64,000 bases of DNA from Pelagibacteraceae bacterium AG-337-I02. GTDB taxonomy: Bacteria > Pseudomonadota > Alphaproteobacteria > HIMB59 > GCA-002718135. The DNA lies in NCBI GenBank assembly GCA_003282155.1, contig QBZY01000002.1:62001-126000 (forward strand), in the 5' to 3' direction. Under the pieces are notes generated by a model. The model was not told where the DNA came from and ran no database searches. It saw nothing but the letters and a program-made list of their open reading frames with translations. Made by a program: the position numbers and the translations under genes. Position 1 is the first letter of the stretch, and every line of letters begins with the position of its first letter. Of this stretch, positions 52,740 through 61,093 are shown piece by piece.

Positions 52740-53735
52740 TTATGATTGCACAATTTTTGAAATATAAAATGAATTATCCTTATTTTGTTTGATTATTGCT
52801 GGAATAATTTCCTTATATGCATCAAATAAACTAGTATTTGCTTTTGGTAATTGATTTTTAATTAAATTACTTAATTTAGGTAAATTGTAAGATGGCACAG
52901 ATGGAAACATGTGGTGTTCAACATGATATTCCATATGCCAATATAAAAAACTAAAAATTGGATTTAAGCGCACTGATCGAGTTGTAAATCTGTGATCTTT
53001 AATATCTTCAGGTAGACCAATATGTTGAGTTTGATTAAAAAGTTCAATAATATTTCCCCAATACCTAGGAAAGAAAATTAGTAGAGCTGGAAGTGGATTC
53101 ATTAAGTAAATGGAAATTATAAAAGATGCTATCCATATTGAAACATGAATTCTTGAAATAAGTCTACATTTCCAAATTTCATTTTGAGGTATACAATCTT
53201 TCATAACAGCAGTTGTAACCCCAAAAGCATGTTTAATTGTTTCAAATTTCCATGAGTCTTTGAATTTTATTAACTCTACGAATGGTACAAAGCTAAAAAG
53301 AAAATTTTGTAGAGTTGGATATTGATGGAATAATGCAGCTTCGTAATCATGAGGGTCTTGCACTGAAGCAGTGTTGCTATGATGTCTAAAATGACTCCAC
53401 GTCCACCTTGTGGGTTCAAAATCTGTCATAAAAGAACCTATTTGATAAAAGATTTCATTTAAATATTTTGATTTGAATGCTGTTCTATGACCACATTCAT
53501 GCCAAATAGGATTACTTGCATAGAATAGAACACCGTACAACCATAACCATAATACTGTCCACCATGTTCCCCAAGTTGCTACTGACATGTAACCAAAGAA
53601 AAAAAGTAATATGAAATATAAGACAACATGTTGTAAACCCTTAAAGTCACTTTTTTTAGATAAAAGTTTTAAATCTTTTTTGCTTATTTCAGCTCTAAAC
53701 CATTTTGTATCTACGTTATCTAATTTTTCGGACAT
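52740..53735 (-). CDS. Fatty acid desaturase-family membrane protein, paralogue 1
   Basis: A 331-residue di-iron membrane enzyme (PF00487). The three His boxes are HECGH at 79-83, HFRHHS at 115-120 and HVEHH at 271-275, plus an extra QTQHIG at 235-240. Four or more hydrophobic helices lie between them. It would desaturate or hydroxylate a lipid or similar hydrocarbon chain using O2. It is clearly a paralogue of the gene at 59966-60976, sharing the N-terminal W-F-R-A and K-S-D-F segments and the C-terminal VPSYNLPKL. It stands alone between aglE and the ThuA cluster. The substrate is unknown. Confidence 0.9.
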   Translation of the reverse strand: MSEKLDNVDTKWFRAEISKKDLKLLSKKSDFKGLQHVVLYFILLFFFGYMSVATWGTWWTVLWLWLYGVLFYASNPIWHECGHRTAFKSKYLNEIFYQIGSFMTDFEPTRWTWSHFRHHSNTASVQDPHDYEAALFHQYPTLQNFLFSFVPFVELIKFKDSWKFETIKHAFGVTTAVMKDCIPQNEIWKCRLISRIHVSIWIASFIISIYLMNPLPALLIFFPRYWGNIIELFNQTQHIGLPEDIKDHRFTTRSVRLNPIFSFLYWHMEYHVEHHMFPSVPSYNLPKLSNLIKNQLPKANTSLFDAYKEIIPAIIKQNKDNSFYISKIVQS

Positions 53736-53795
53736 ATGGAGTATATAAAAAAAATTAATTAAAATATAAAGATAAAAATCTACTATTTTGACACA

Positions 53796-54863
53796 CTATA
53801 CTTCTACCCAACATCCATTTTCACTACTTTCATAGCAACTATCAAGGACTTTTTGGATTTCTGCTCCTCGTTTGAAATCAGGCTCGTGATTATTATTATT
53901 AATTATAGATTCAATAAATCTCTCAAAATTAGTTAAGGAAGGAGGGCATTTAATTTCCTCCCATATTATTTTATCATCTTTACTATTAAATTCTCTTTCA
54001 ATATCTTTTGTATACATAAATTTGTTACCTTCTGAAATTGGATCATCAAATTCAATTTTAACAGCACCTTTGTCACCAAAAATTCTTAATTCTAATCTAT
54101 TTGAATAACCAGTTGCAAATCTAGTAGCATTAACCGTGCCAATTGCTCCATTATCAAATTCTACCATTGATAAGAAAGTGTCATTTGCATCTAATACATA
54201 ATCTTTAATTTTTTCACCCTTTAAGTGAAAAGTTTTTAGATATGAATTGAGTCTTTTGATTTTTCCAATAGGCCTAGAAGCAAAATCAAATATATGCACA
54301 CCAATATCACCTAAAGTACCCTTACTGCCATGTTTTGTAGATAATCTCCACAGCCATTTATCTTGCTCCTTCCAATTTCCCCAGTAATTTGAAGTTAACC
54401 AAGACTGATTATAATTGGCATCCATGTGAATCACATTTCCAATTTTACCTTCTTGAACCATTTTGCAGAGTTCTTGATAGCCAGATGAATTACGGTAACT
54501 AAAATTTACCATGTTAATTAGGTTTTTTCCCTTAAGTGCTTCACACATTAATTGTGCGTCTTCATGATTTTCAGCAAGCGGTTTTTCGCAAAAAATATGC
54601 TTATTTTTTTCTATTGCTTTAATTGATATTTCTTTATGAAAAGCATCTGGTGTTGTATTTGAGATTGCATCAACATTTGATTCATCTAAAAGCTCATCAA
54701 CACTATTATATCTATTTTCAATATTAAATTTATTACAAAATTCATTAAGTCTATCTTTATTTACATCACATGCTGCAACAACTTTTGAATATTTATTTTC
54801 TTTAAATGAAGATACATGCCATTCTGCTATTCCACCAGTACCAACAATGCCTATTTTAATCAT
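53796..54863 (-). CDS. Gfo/Idh/MocA-family oxidoreductase next to thuA
   Basis: A 355-residue NAD(P)-dependent dehydrogenase. The Rossmann motif is GIVGTGGIAEWHVSSF, the Lys motif is CEKPLAENHEDA and the catalytic-region segment is LGDIGVHIFDFASRPIG. It overlaps the ThuA-like gene by 4 bases. In Sinorhizobium the ThuA/ThuB pair (ThuB is in this superfamily) works on 3-keto disaccharides, so this could be the ThuB-like partner. This is inference from pairing, and the sequence alone would allow other sugars. Confidence 0.9.
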   Translation of the reverse strand: MIKIGIVGTGGIAEWHVSSFKENKYSKVVAACDVNKDRLNEFCNKFNIENRYNSVDELLDESNVDAISNTTPDAFHKEISIKAIEKNKHIFCEKPLAENHEDAQLMCEALKGKNLINMVNFSYRNSSGYQELCKMVQEGKIGNVIHMDANYNQSWLTSNYWGNWKEQDKWLWRLSTKHGSKGTLGDIGVHIFDFASRPIGKIKRLNSYLKTFHLKGEKIKDYVLDANDTFLSMVEFDNGAIGTVNATRFATGYSNRLELRIFGDKGAVKIEFDDPISEGNKFMYTKDIEREFNSKDDKIIWEEIKCPPSLTNFERFIESIINNNNHEPDFKRGAEIQKVLDSCYESSENGCWVEV

Positions 54864-55645
54864 TTTTTATAATTATGATCTACTTGATATCCTTTTACTT
54901 CTATAGGCTGAACAGGTTCTTTTCTTTCCATATTATCTATACCCTTAGCTATTCTATCAATCCAAATGCCAGAAGTTTTTTCAGGGCAAACCCAATGAAT
55001 AGAGTTTCTAATAACTCTTTGAACATCTTTATTATAATAAACAGGATAAGATTCGTGTCCTGGTCTAAAATAAAAGATTTTTCCATTCCCTCTTTTGTAA
55101 CATAAACCTGATCTAAACACTTCTCCACCTTCAAACCAACTTACAAAGACTGTTTCATCAGGTGCTGGAACTTGAAATGGCTCACCGTACATTTCAGTCA
55201 TATCAATTTCAAAATATTCTCCCAAACCTTCAGCAATGGGATGACCTGGGTTACATACCCATACTCTTTCCTTCTCTCCTCTTTCGGCCCATCTAATATT
55301 TGCAGTAGTACCCATCATTCTTTTGAATATTTTAGAGTGATGTCCAGAATGTAAAACTAAAAGACCCATACCTTCTAAAACTCTTTGTTGAATTCTATCA
55401 ACAATTTTATCTTCGACTAATTTATGTGCCTTATGACCCCACCAAACAAGCACATCTGTTTTTTCTAATAATTCCTCACTCAAACCATGATCTTTTTCTT
55501 CTAGAGTAGCAGTTTTAATTTCTAAACTTTTATCATCAGATAAAAATTCTTTTATACAGCCATGTATTCCTTTGGGGTAAATTGATTTAACATGATCATC
55601 TTCCTGTTCATGAACGTATTCATTCCAAATAACTAAGTTAACCAT
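54860..55645 (-). CDS. ThuA-like protein (trehalose utilisation family)
   Basis: A 261-residue ThuA-domain protein with a glutamine amidotransferase-like fold. The N-terminal VIWNEYVHEQEDD, the VLVWWGHKAH strand, LLVLHSGHHSKIFKRMMGT and the C-terminal GKIFYFRPGHESYPVYYN are characteristic. ThuA proteins act on sugars in the 3-keto pathway of trehalose and related disaccharides. The gene starts on the last base of the permease stop and overlaps the Gfo/Idh gene by 4 bases, so it belongs to the operon of the ribose-type importer. Confidence 0.92.
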   Translation of the reverse strand: MVNLVIWNEYVHEQEDDHVKSIYPKGIHGCIKEFLSDDKSLEIKTATLEEKDHGLSEELLEKTDVLVWWGHKAHKLVEDKIVDRIQQRVLEGMGLLVLHSGHHSKIFKRMMGTTANIRWAERGEKERVWVCNPGHPIAEGLGEYFEIDMTEMYGEPFQVPAPDETVFVSWFEGGEVFRSGLCYKRGNGKIFYFRPGHESYPVYYNKDVQRVIRNSIHWVCPEKTSGIWIDRIAKGIDNMERKEPVQPIEVKGYQVDHNYKK

Positions 55646-56619
55646 TATCGCACCCTGTTTCCATGGAACCTATGCCCTAACAATGCAAGAATAATAATTA
55701 GACCATTAAAAAATTGTCTCCAAAGACCACTCCATCCCATAGCAACAATTCCTGTTTCCATATATGCAATTACACCAGAACCAAATACAGCTCCAAATAT
55801 TGTTCCCACACCTCCCCAAGTTGGTGTCCCTCCAACAAAGACAGCTGCTAGTCCTAATAACAGATATCCAAAGCCCTGAGTTGGCCACCACGTAAAATTG
55901 ATTAGAGTAGAAAATATACCTGCAAATCCAGCACCTATCCCACAAAACATAAAACAATAAATTCTTGTTAAATCAACATTAACACCCATTTGTGCAGCAC
56001 TATCAGGATTATCACCAACATGGTGAACATGTACACCAAACACATGTCTATGATATAAATAGTATGCTATTATTATAAAAATTGCTGCCCAAAAACATTG
56101 CATAGGAAAACCATAAAACTTACCTACAAAAGCAGCATGCATCCAGTGATCGCGTACTTCTATTACTGTAATGGATTTACTATCACTTACTACAAATAAA
56201 AAGCCGCGAATTAAAAATAATGCCCCTAGAGATGCAACTAGAGATGAAATCCTTCCGTAAACGACTAAGCAACCCATTAAAATACCAATTACTGCACCAC
56301 CAATTATTCCTATAATAAAACCAAGAAAGGGATCAAAGCTAAAATACTTTACTAAACTTGCAAAAACCCATGCCGCAAATCCAAAAGTTGATGCAAAAGA
56401 GAGATCAATCTCACCCATTGTTACAATAAAAACAAGGGGTATGACTAAAAATATAATAATAGGAATTACGGTTAGAACAGCTTGATGAAATTTAGGAGCA
56501 AAAAAAACTTGAGGTGCAGAGGCAAAAAAGATTGTCATTATTAAAGCAAAATAAAATAAACTGCTTACTGGTCTGCTGTTATCAGCTAGATAAGACCACA
56601 ATGTAACTTTTTTCTCCAT
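55645..56619 (-). CDS. Ribose-type (CUT2) ABC transporter permease
   Basis: A 324-residue permease of the RbsC/BPD_transp_2 type with about ten hydrophobic segments. Diagnostic are VTMGEIDLSFASTFGFAAW, GGAVIGILMGCLVVYGRISSLVASLG, HHVGDNPDSAAQMGVNVD and LAAVFVGGTPTWGGVGTIFGA. It would form a homodimeric channel. Its stop overlaps the thuA start, and the ATPase gene ends 1 base before its start, so all are translationally linked. Its substrate is a sugar or cyclitol taken up for the ThuA and Gfo/Idh enzymes. Confidence 0.93.
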   Translation of the reverse strand: MEKKVTLWSYLADNSRPVSSLFYFALIMTIFFASAPQVFFAPKFHQAVLTVIPIIIFLVIPLVFIVTMGEIDLSFASTFGFAAWVFASLVKYFSFDPFLGFIIGIIGGAVIGILMGCLVVYGRISSLVASLGALFLIRGFLFVVSDSKSITVIEVRDHWMHAAFVGKFYGFPMQCFWAAIFIIIAYYLYHRHVFGVHVHHVGDNPDSAAQMGVNVDLTRIYCFMFCGIGAGFAGIFSTLINFTWWPTQGFGYLLLGLAAVFVGGTPTWGGVGTIFGAVFGSGVIAYMETGIVAMGWSGLWRQFFNGLIIILALLGHRFHGNRVR

Positions 56620-56620
56620 A

Positions 56621-57373
56621 TTATTCTTTTTTACCTGTTACAGTTTCTTTCATAATTTTAATTAATTTTTCAGGGCTTCCAACATCTACTTTATTTAGTT
56701 TGTGTGTTACTTTTCCTCTATCTAAAATTATAAATCTATCAGAAATATCATATACGTGAAAAATATTATGACCAATAAATAAAACTGATCTTCCTTTTGC
56801 TTTAACATTATTAACAAAATCAAATACTTTTTGTGTCTCTATTAATGATAATGCTGTTGTTGGTTCATCTAAAATTATTAATTCAGCATCATTGTAAATT
56901 GCTCTCGCTATTGCAACTCCCTGCCTTTCACCACCAGATAGATTACCTACAGGAGAGTTTGCATCAATTAATTTAGAAGTAAAACCAATTTCTCTAATTA
57001 TTCTGTTTGCTTCTTCTACTTGTTCTTTTACCCTAATAAATCCAAAGGAGTGTCTTAACTCCTTACCCATAAAAATATTCCAAACTATTGATTGTTGAGG
57101 AGTTAGAGCCCTATCTTGAAAAACAGTTTCAATTTTTGCTTGCCTAGCCTTTTTTGTATTCCAATTTTGTACTTTTTCACCTCTTATAATAATATCACCG
57201 CTATCGGGTGGATGCACTCCAACTAAAGTTTTGATTAAAGTTGATTTTCCAGCTCCATTATCACCTATTAATCCAACAACTTCACCTTCATCTACATGTA
57301 AAGATGCTGAGTCAAGAGCGGTAATTCCACCAAATCTCTTACTAACATTTTTTAATTCGATTATAGGTTCCAT
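56621..57373 (-). CDS. Ribose-type (CUT2) ABC transporter ATPase, single domain
   Basis: A 250-residue ATPase with one ABC domain. Walker A is GDNGAGKST, then the VFQDRALTPQQS Q-loop, signature LSGGERQGVAIAR and Walker B LIILDEPTTALS. Classical RbsA has two fused ABC domains of about 500 residues. This single-domain form works as a dimer, as in FrcA-type importers. It lies after a stem-loop that separates it from the binding-protein gene and directly before the permease gene. Confidence 0.93.
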   Translation of the reverse strand: MEPIIELKNVSKRFGGITALDSASLHVDEGEVVGLIGDNGAGKSTLIKTLVGVHPPDSGDIIIRGEKVQNWNTKKARQAKIETVFQDRALTPQQSIVWNIFMGKELRHSFGFIRVKEQVEEANRIIREIGFTSKLIDANSPVGNLSGGERQGVAIARAIYNDAELIILDEPTTALSLIETQKVFDFVNNVKAKGRSVLFIGHNIFHVYDISDRFIILDRGKVTHKLNKVDVGSPEKLIKIMKETVTGKKE

Positions 57374-57388
57374 ACTAATAACAATATC

Positions 57389-57412
57389 AGAGGCCCTATT
57401 TCTAGGGCCACT
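57389..57412 (-). promoter_or_regulatory. Strong stem-loop between binding-protein and ATPase genes
   Basis: On the minus strand AGTGGCCCTA pairs with TAGGGCCTCT with one mismatch and a GAAA tetraloop. No T-run follows, so it is more likely a 3' mRNA-stabilising or processing hairpin than a terminator. It lies 12 bases after the binding-protein stop and 15 bases before the ATPase start. Confidence 0.8.
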
Positions 57413-57424
57413 GAAATAAAATAT

Positions 57425-58414
57425 TTATCTTAACCCAGCATTAGCAAGATCCATAACAGACTCATAATTATCTGTAGTTACAAATCCTGCACCAGTATCT
57501 TGATTAATAGCACCAGTTCCTAGAACCTTCATTTGACATAATGAAAGTATTGGAAGATATCCTTGAAGGAATGGTTGTTGATCAGATGTTAAATGTGCAT
57601 ATCCATTCACAAATGCTGACATAACTTGAGGACTAGTATCAAAACCTATTTGAAGTAATTCATCTGGTCCGTAACCAGCTGCCACCGCAAAAGTTTCTGC
57701 ATTTCCTAACATTTGACCACCTGTATGAACCAAGATTTTAGCTTCAGGATTTGCAGCTAAAGCAGCAGAAATTACCGGAATAGCAGAGTTTGGATCTGTT
57801 GCCATTTCTGGAGTTCCATCCAAAACTACAACTTTCATCCCATGTTCTTCAAAAGCAATTCTAGTGTTATCTTCACGTTGTGCTCTAGAGTAATCACCAG
57901 TAGGAACCATAACAATTGCAGTGTCACCTGCTTCAAAACCAAATAATCTTATTGCTTCTTGTCCCAGAGCATAACCTTGTGTTGCTAGATTAGCACCAAC
58001 ATATCCACCACCATATTTTGCTCTAACAGTTGGAACATCGACATTCTGATACATCATTAATATTCCGGCTTTATTTGCTTCTTCAGCCAATGGCATAATT
58101 GCTTCATCACCTGGATGACCCATCATTGCAATACCATCAACACCTGCACCAATTGCTTGGCGAAGTTGTTGTATCATTATTTCAGACTGCCATTCTGAAT
58201 ATAAAATTTCAGCATCAGCACCTGTATCTCTGATTGCATTTTCTGCACCAGTTTGAACAATACCTGCAAATCCATCACCCTCAGCACCACCGGCAAAGAA
58301 ATGAATTCTTACATCTTTACACCATCCATCACCTAGATCTCTTTCAATTGAAAAAGATGGTGAAGAAAATGATATTAAAATTAATGAAGAAATTATTATT
58401 TTTAAATATTTCAT
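57425..58414 (-). CDS. Ribose-type (CUT2) sugar-binding protein
   Basis: A 329-residue periplasmic binding protein of the ribose/galactose type. Residues 1-22 form the signal peptide (MKYLKIIISSLILISFSSPS then FS). The body shows VDGIAMMGHPGDEAIMPLAEEANKAGI, the GGYVGANLATQGYALGQEA segment and a QPFLQGYLPILSL segment, all typical of RbsB-like proteins. GGAGG precedes the ATG, and a good promoter lies about 40 bases upstream. It supplies the importer whose operon also has thuA and a Gfo/Idh gene. Its ligand is unknown. Confidence 0.92.
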   Translation of the reverse strand: MKYLKIIISSLILISFSSPSFSIERDLGDGWCKDVRIHFFAGGAEGDGFAGIVQTGAENAIRDTGADAEILYSEWQSEIMIQQLRQAIGAGVDGIAMMGHPGDEAIMPLAEEANKAGILMMYQNVDVPTVRAKYGGGYVGANLATQGYALGQEAIRLFGFEAGDTAIVMVPTGDYSRAQREDNTRIAFEEHGMKVVVLDGTPEMATDPNSAIPVISAALAANPEAKILVHTGGQMLGNAETFAVAAGYGPDELLQIGFDTSPQVMSAFVNGYAHLTSDQQPFLQGYLPILSLCQMKVLGTGAINQDTGAGFVTTDNYESVMDLANAGLR

Positions 58415-58452
58415 TTTTCCTCCCAGAAAATTGTTTTTTAAAATTATGAAGA

Positions 58453-58482
58453 TTATTAACTTAGAATTTAGAGAAATGTCAA
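58453..58482 (-). promoter_or_regulatory. Sigma70-type promoter of the ribose-type importer operon
   Basis: On the minus strand TTGACA (58482-58477) is followed after 18 bases by TAATAA (58458-58453). The binding-protein ATG is at 58414, leaving a leader of roughly 30 bases with a GGAGG. The -35 is a perfect consensus and lies directly after the stop codon of the aldehyde dehydrogenase gene. Confidence 0.6.
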
Positions 58483-59919
58483 CTAATAGAGTCTTTTACT
58501 GATCCTTTTAGTTTGTCCATGACTATAAACCCCATCAACACCCCCATCTCTTCCATAGCCTGATCTTTTATAACCACCACCAGGAAGATTAGTTCCATCA
58601 ACAGACCAGTCATTGTGCCAAATAATTCCTGCTTGTATTCGATCAGCTGTCCATCTCGCTTTTTGATCGTCTGAAGTGAATACTCCAGAGGCTAATCCAT
58701 ACTTAGTTGAATTTGCTATACTTATTGCCTCTTCTTCGTCTTCAAAATCAAATATTGATGTAACTGGACCAAATATCTCTTCCTGAGCAATTGTTGCATC
58801 AATTTTGACATTATCAAAAATAGTTGGTTGATAAAAATTACCGTCTTCTCTTTCAGCTTTTTCACCACCTATAGCTATAGTAGCTCCTGATTGAATTCCA
58901 GATTTTACATAATTAGAAACTCTTTGCATTTGATCCTTTGAAATAAGTGGTGTTACTTGAGTATCATTTTCATCACCAGCGCCAACTTTTAATTTTTGAG
59001 TTTTTGCGACAAGTTTTGTCATATACTCATCTTTAATTTTTGGATGTAACAATACTCTAGACATCGCCACACAGATTTGGCCAGCATTAGGTTTGAAAAC
59101 TCCTCTAATTGTACTGTCTACAGCTTTATCAATATCAGCATCATCATATATAATTGCTGCAGATTTTCCACCTAATTCAAAATGTGTAGGTATTATTCTA
59201 TCTGCTGTTTCTTTTAAAATTTCTGATGCTACTTCAGGTGATCCTGTAAAAACAATGTAGTCACTTCCAGGGTGCTGAACTAGTTTACGTCCTGTTGTTT
59301 CGCCATAGCCATGTAAGATATTTATGATTCCTTCTGGTACACCAACTTCTTCAAAAATTTGACCATAGAAATTAGAAGATATAGGACATAATTCTGGAGG
59401 TTTTATTACGATCGTATTTCCAACGATCCAGTTTTGGGCAACCATACCTGAGAAAATGGAAACAGGATAGTTCCAAGGAACGATTTGAAGAGCTACACCA
59501 AAAGGCTCAAGAACAACATAATTTAAAGTATCATGTCCAGAAGGTATAAGCTTATTTTCAATTTTATCAGTTAACCCAGCATAAAAATCAAAAGTATCTG
59601 CTGCTCCTTTGAATTCATCCATGCATTGTTTAATTGTTTTACCATTTTCTTGGCTAAGAAGTTTTCCCCCTTCTTCTTTTCGCTCTCTTAATTTTTGAGC
59701 AATTGCTCTCATCATATTTGATTTATCTTTTGCATCCATATCTACTAAAATTCGTTTATCGAATGCTTTTTTTGCAGCTTTAAAAGCTAAATCTATTTCT
59801 TCATCTAAAGCCTCATCAATATTACCTACAATTTTTTGGTTTGCAGGATTTAAAACAGGAATGTTTTTCTTAGAGAGTGAATCAATGAATTTTCCGTTAA
59901 TAAAATTTCTTAATTCCAT
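58483..59919 (-). CDS. Aldehyde dehydrogenase
   Basis: A complete 478-residue ALDH. The oxyanion Asn is in IVPWNYPVS, then FTGSPEVAS, the Glu base is in FELGGKSAAI and the Cys is in AGQICVAMSRV. The C-terminal LPGGGYKRSGYGRDGG is intact. It is the closest relative here of the ALDH at 18391-19824. It stands between the ribose-type importer operon and the second desaturase with its own start region. It may oxidise an aldehyde derived from the imported sugar or from lipid chemistry by the desaturase. The substrate is not known. Confidence 0.93.
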   Translation of the reverse strand: MELRNFINGKFIDSLSKKNIPVLNPANQKIVGNIDEALDEEIDLAFKAAKKAFDKRILVDMDAKDKSNMMRAIAQKLRERKEEGGKLLSQENGKTIKQCMDEFKGAADTFDFYAGLTDKIENKLIPSGHDTLNYVVLEPFGVALQIVPWNYPVSIFSGMVAQNWIVGNTIVIKPPELCPISSNFYGQIFEEVGVPEGIINILHGYGETTGRKLVQHPGSDYIVFTGSPEVASEILKETADRIIPTHFELGGKSAAIIYDDADIDKAVDSTIRGVFKPNAGQICVAMSRVLLHPKIKDEYMTKLVAKTQKLKVGAGDENDTQVTPLISKDQMQRVSNYVKSGIQSGATIAIGGEKAEREDGNFYQPTIFDNVKIDATIAQEEIFGPVTSIFDFEDEEEAISIANSTKYGLASGVFTSDDQKARWTADRIQAGIIWHNDWSVDGTNLPGGGYKRSGYGRDGGVDGVYSHGQTKRISKRLY

Positions 59920-59965
59920 ATAAAAACACAGATAAAACTAAAGGTAAAGATGTGTCAAGTATAGT

Positions 59966-60976
59966 TTAATTATTTGGCACTTGAACAGGAATAAAATAGT
60001 CAGGATTTTTAGATTTTTTTATAACTGCAGGTATAATTTCTTTATATGCAGAATACAATGTTTTTGGTTCTGGCATTTGATCTTTTATTACTTCGTATAA
60101 TTTTGGAAGGTTGTAGGAAGGCACCATAGGAAACATATGATGTTCGATATGATATTCCATTTTCCAGTATATAAAACTAAAGATTGGGTTTAATCTTACT
60201 GATCTAGTAGATAGACGGTGATCCTTTGCATTTTCTTTTAGACCCATATGTTGTGTCACACCCCAGACACCATTAATGCCAAAAAACTTTGGAATTAAAA
60301 ATAAAAATATTGGAAGAAGTGTAACAAAGTAAATTGAAACAGCTATTATTGTAAACCATAGTAAAACAAAAATTAAAGAACTATTAATACAATCTTTTAT
60401 TTTGTCTTCTGGAATACAATCTTCCATCACGTCAGTCCTAATGCCTAAAGCATGTTTAATAATTTCTACATAAAGAGATTTATGAATTGTAAAAAAACCA
60501 ATTCCAGGAATAAAATTTAAAATAAAACTTAAAAATGTATGTTTAGCAAAAATACTACCATCAACTTCGTAGTCATGAGGATCAACTGAAGCAGTATAGC
60601 TATGATGAAGAGAGTGACTCCACTTCCATCTAACAGGTTCAAAATTATTCATAAAGCTAGCAATGTTATAGAAGAATTTATTTAATCTTCTATTTTTGAA
60701 AGCAGTTCCATGACCACACTCATGCCATATAGCATCAGCTCCACCCCACATAGTACAATAAGCAAGGTATACAGGTAAAAACCATAGACTATGCCATGTA
60801 TATATCGATAATAAACCTAGAGCTCCTAATAATAGTGAATAAATAATTATATGTTTCCAGCCCTCAAAATCTGATCTTTTAGAAAGTTTTTTTAGAGTTT
60901 TTCTATCTATATTAGCCCTAAACCATTCGTCTGATATATTGTTGATTCCTGTTTTAATTTTTTTAGTTTCAGACAT
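59966..60976 (-). CDS. Fatty acid desaturase-family membrane protein, paralogue 2
   Basis: A 336-residue di-iron membrane enzyme with His boxes HECGH at 85-89, HSLHHS at 121-126 and HIEHH at 276-280, plus TQHMG at 241-245. It aligns end to end with the desaturase at 52740-53735, including the W-F-R-A N-terminus and the VPSYNLPKL C-terminus, so they are paralogues of one subfamily. The two copies flank the ThuA, ribose-importer and ALDH genes. It probably modifies acyl chains or a similar substrate. It is divergent from ugd with a 117-base AT-rich spacer. Confidence 0.9.
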   Translation of the reverse strand: MSETKKIKTGINNISDEWFRANIDRKTLKKLSKRSDFEGWKHIIIYSLLLGALGLLSIYTWHSLWFLPVYLAYCTMWGGADAIWHECGHGTAFKNRRLNKFFYNIASFMNNFEPVRWKWSHSLHHSYTASVDPHDYEVDGSIFAKHTFLSFILNFIPGIGFFTIHKSLYVEIIKHALGIRTDVMEDCIPEDKIKDCINSSLIFVLLWFTIIAVSIYFVTLLPIFLFLIPKFFGINGVWGVTQHMGLKENAKDHRLSTRSVRLNPIFSFIYWKMEYHIEHHMFPMVPSYNLPKLYEVIKDQMPEPKTLYSAYKEIIPAVIKKSKNPDYFIPVQVPNN

Positions 60977-61093
60977 AATTAGGCTATAAATAATAAAAAT
61001 TTGATTTTTTTCCAGTAAAAATCTCTTATTTATTTTATAACAAATTATAAATATTTAGGTTATTGAGACAGAAATTTTAATAAATTCTGCAAT

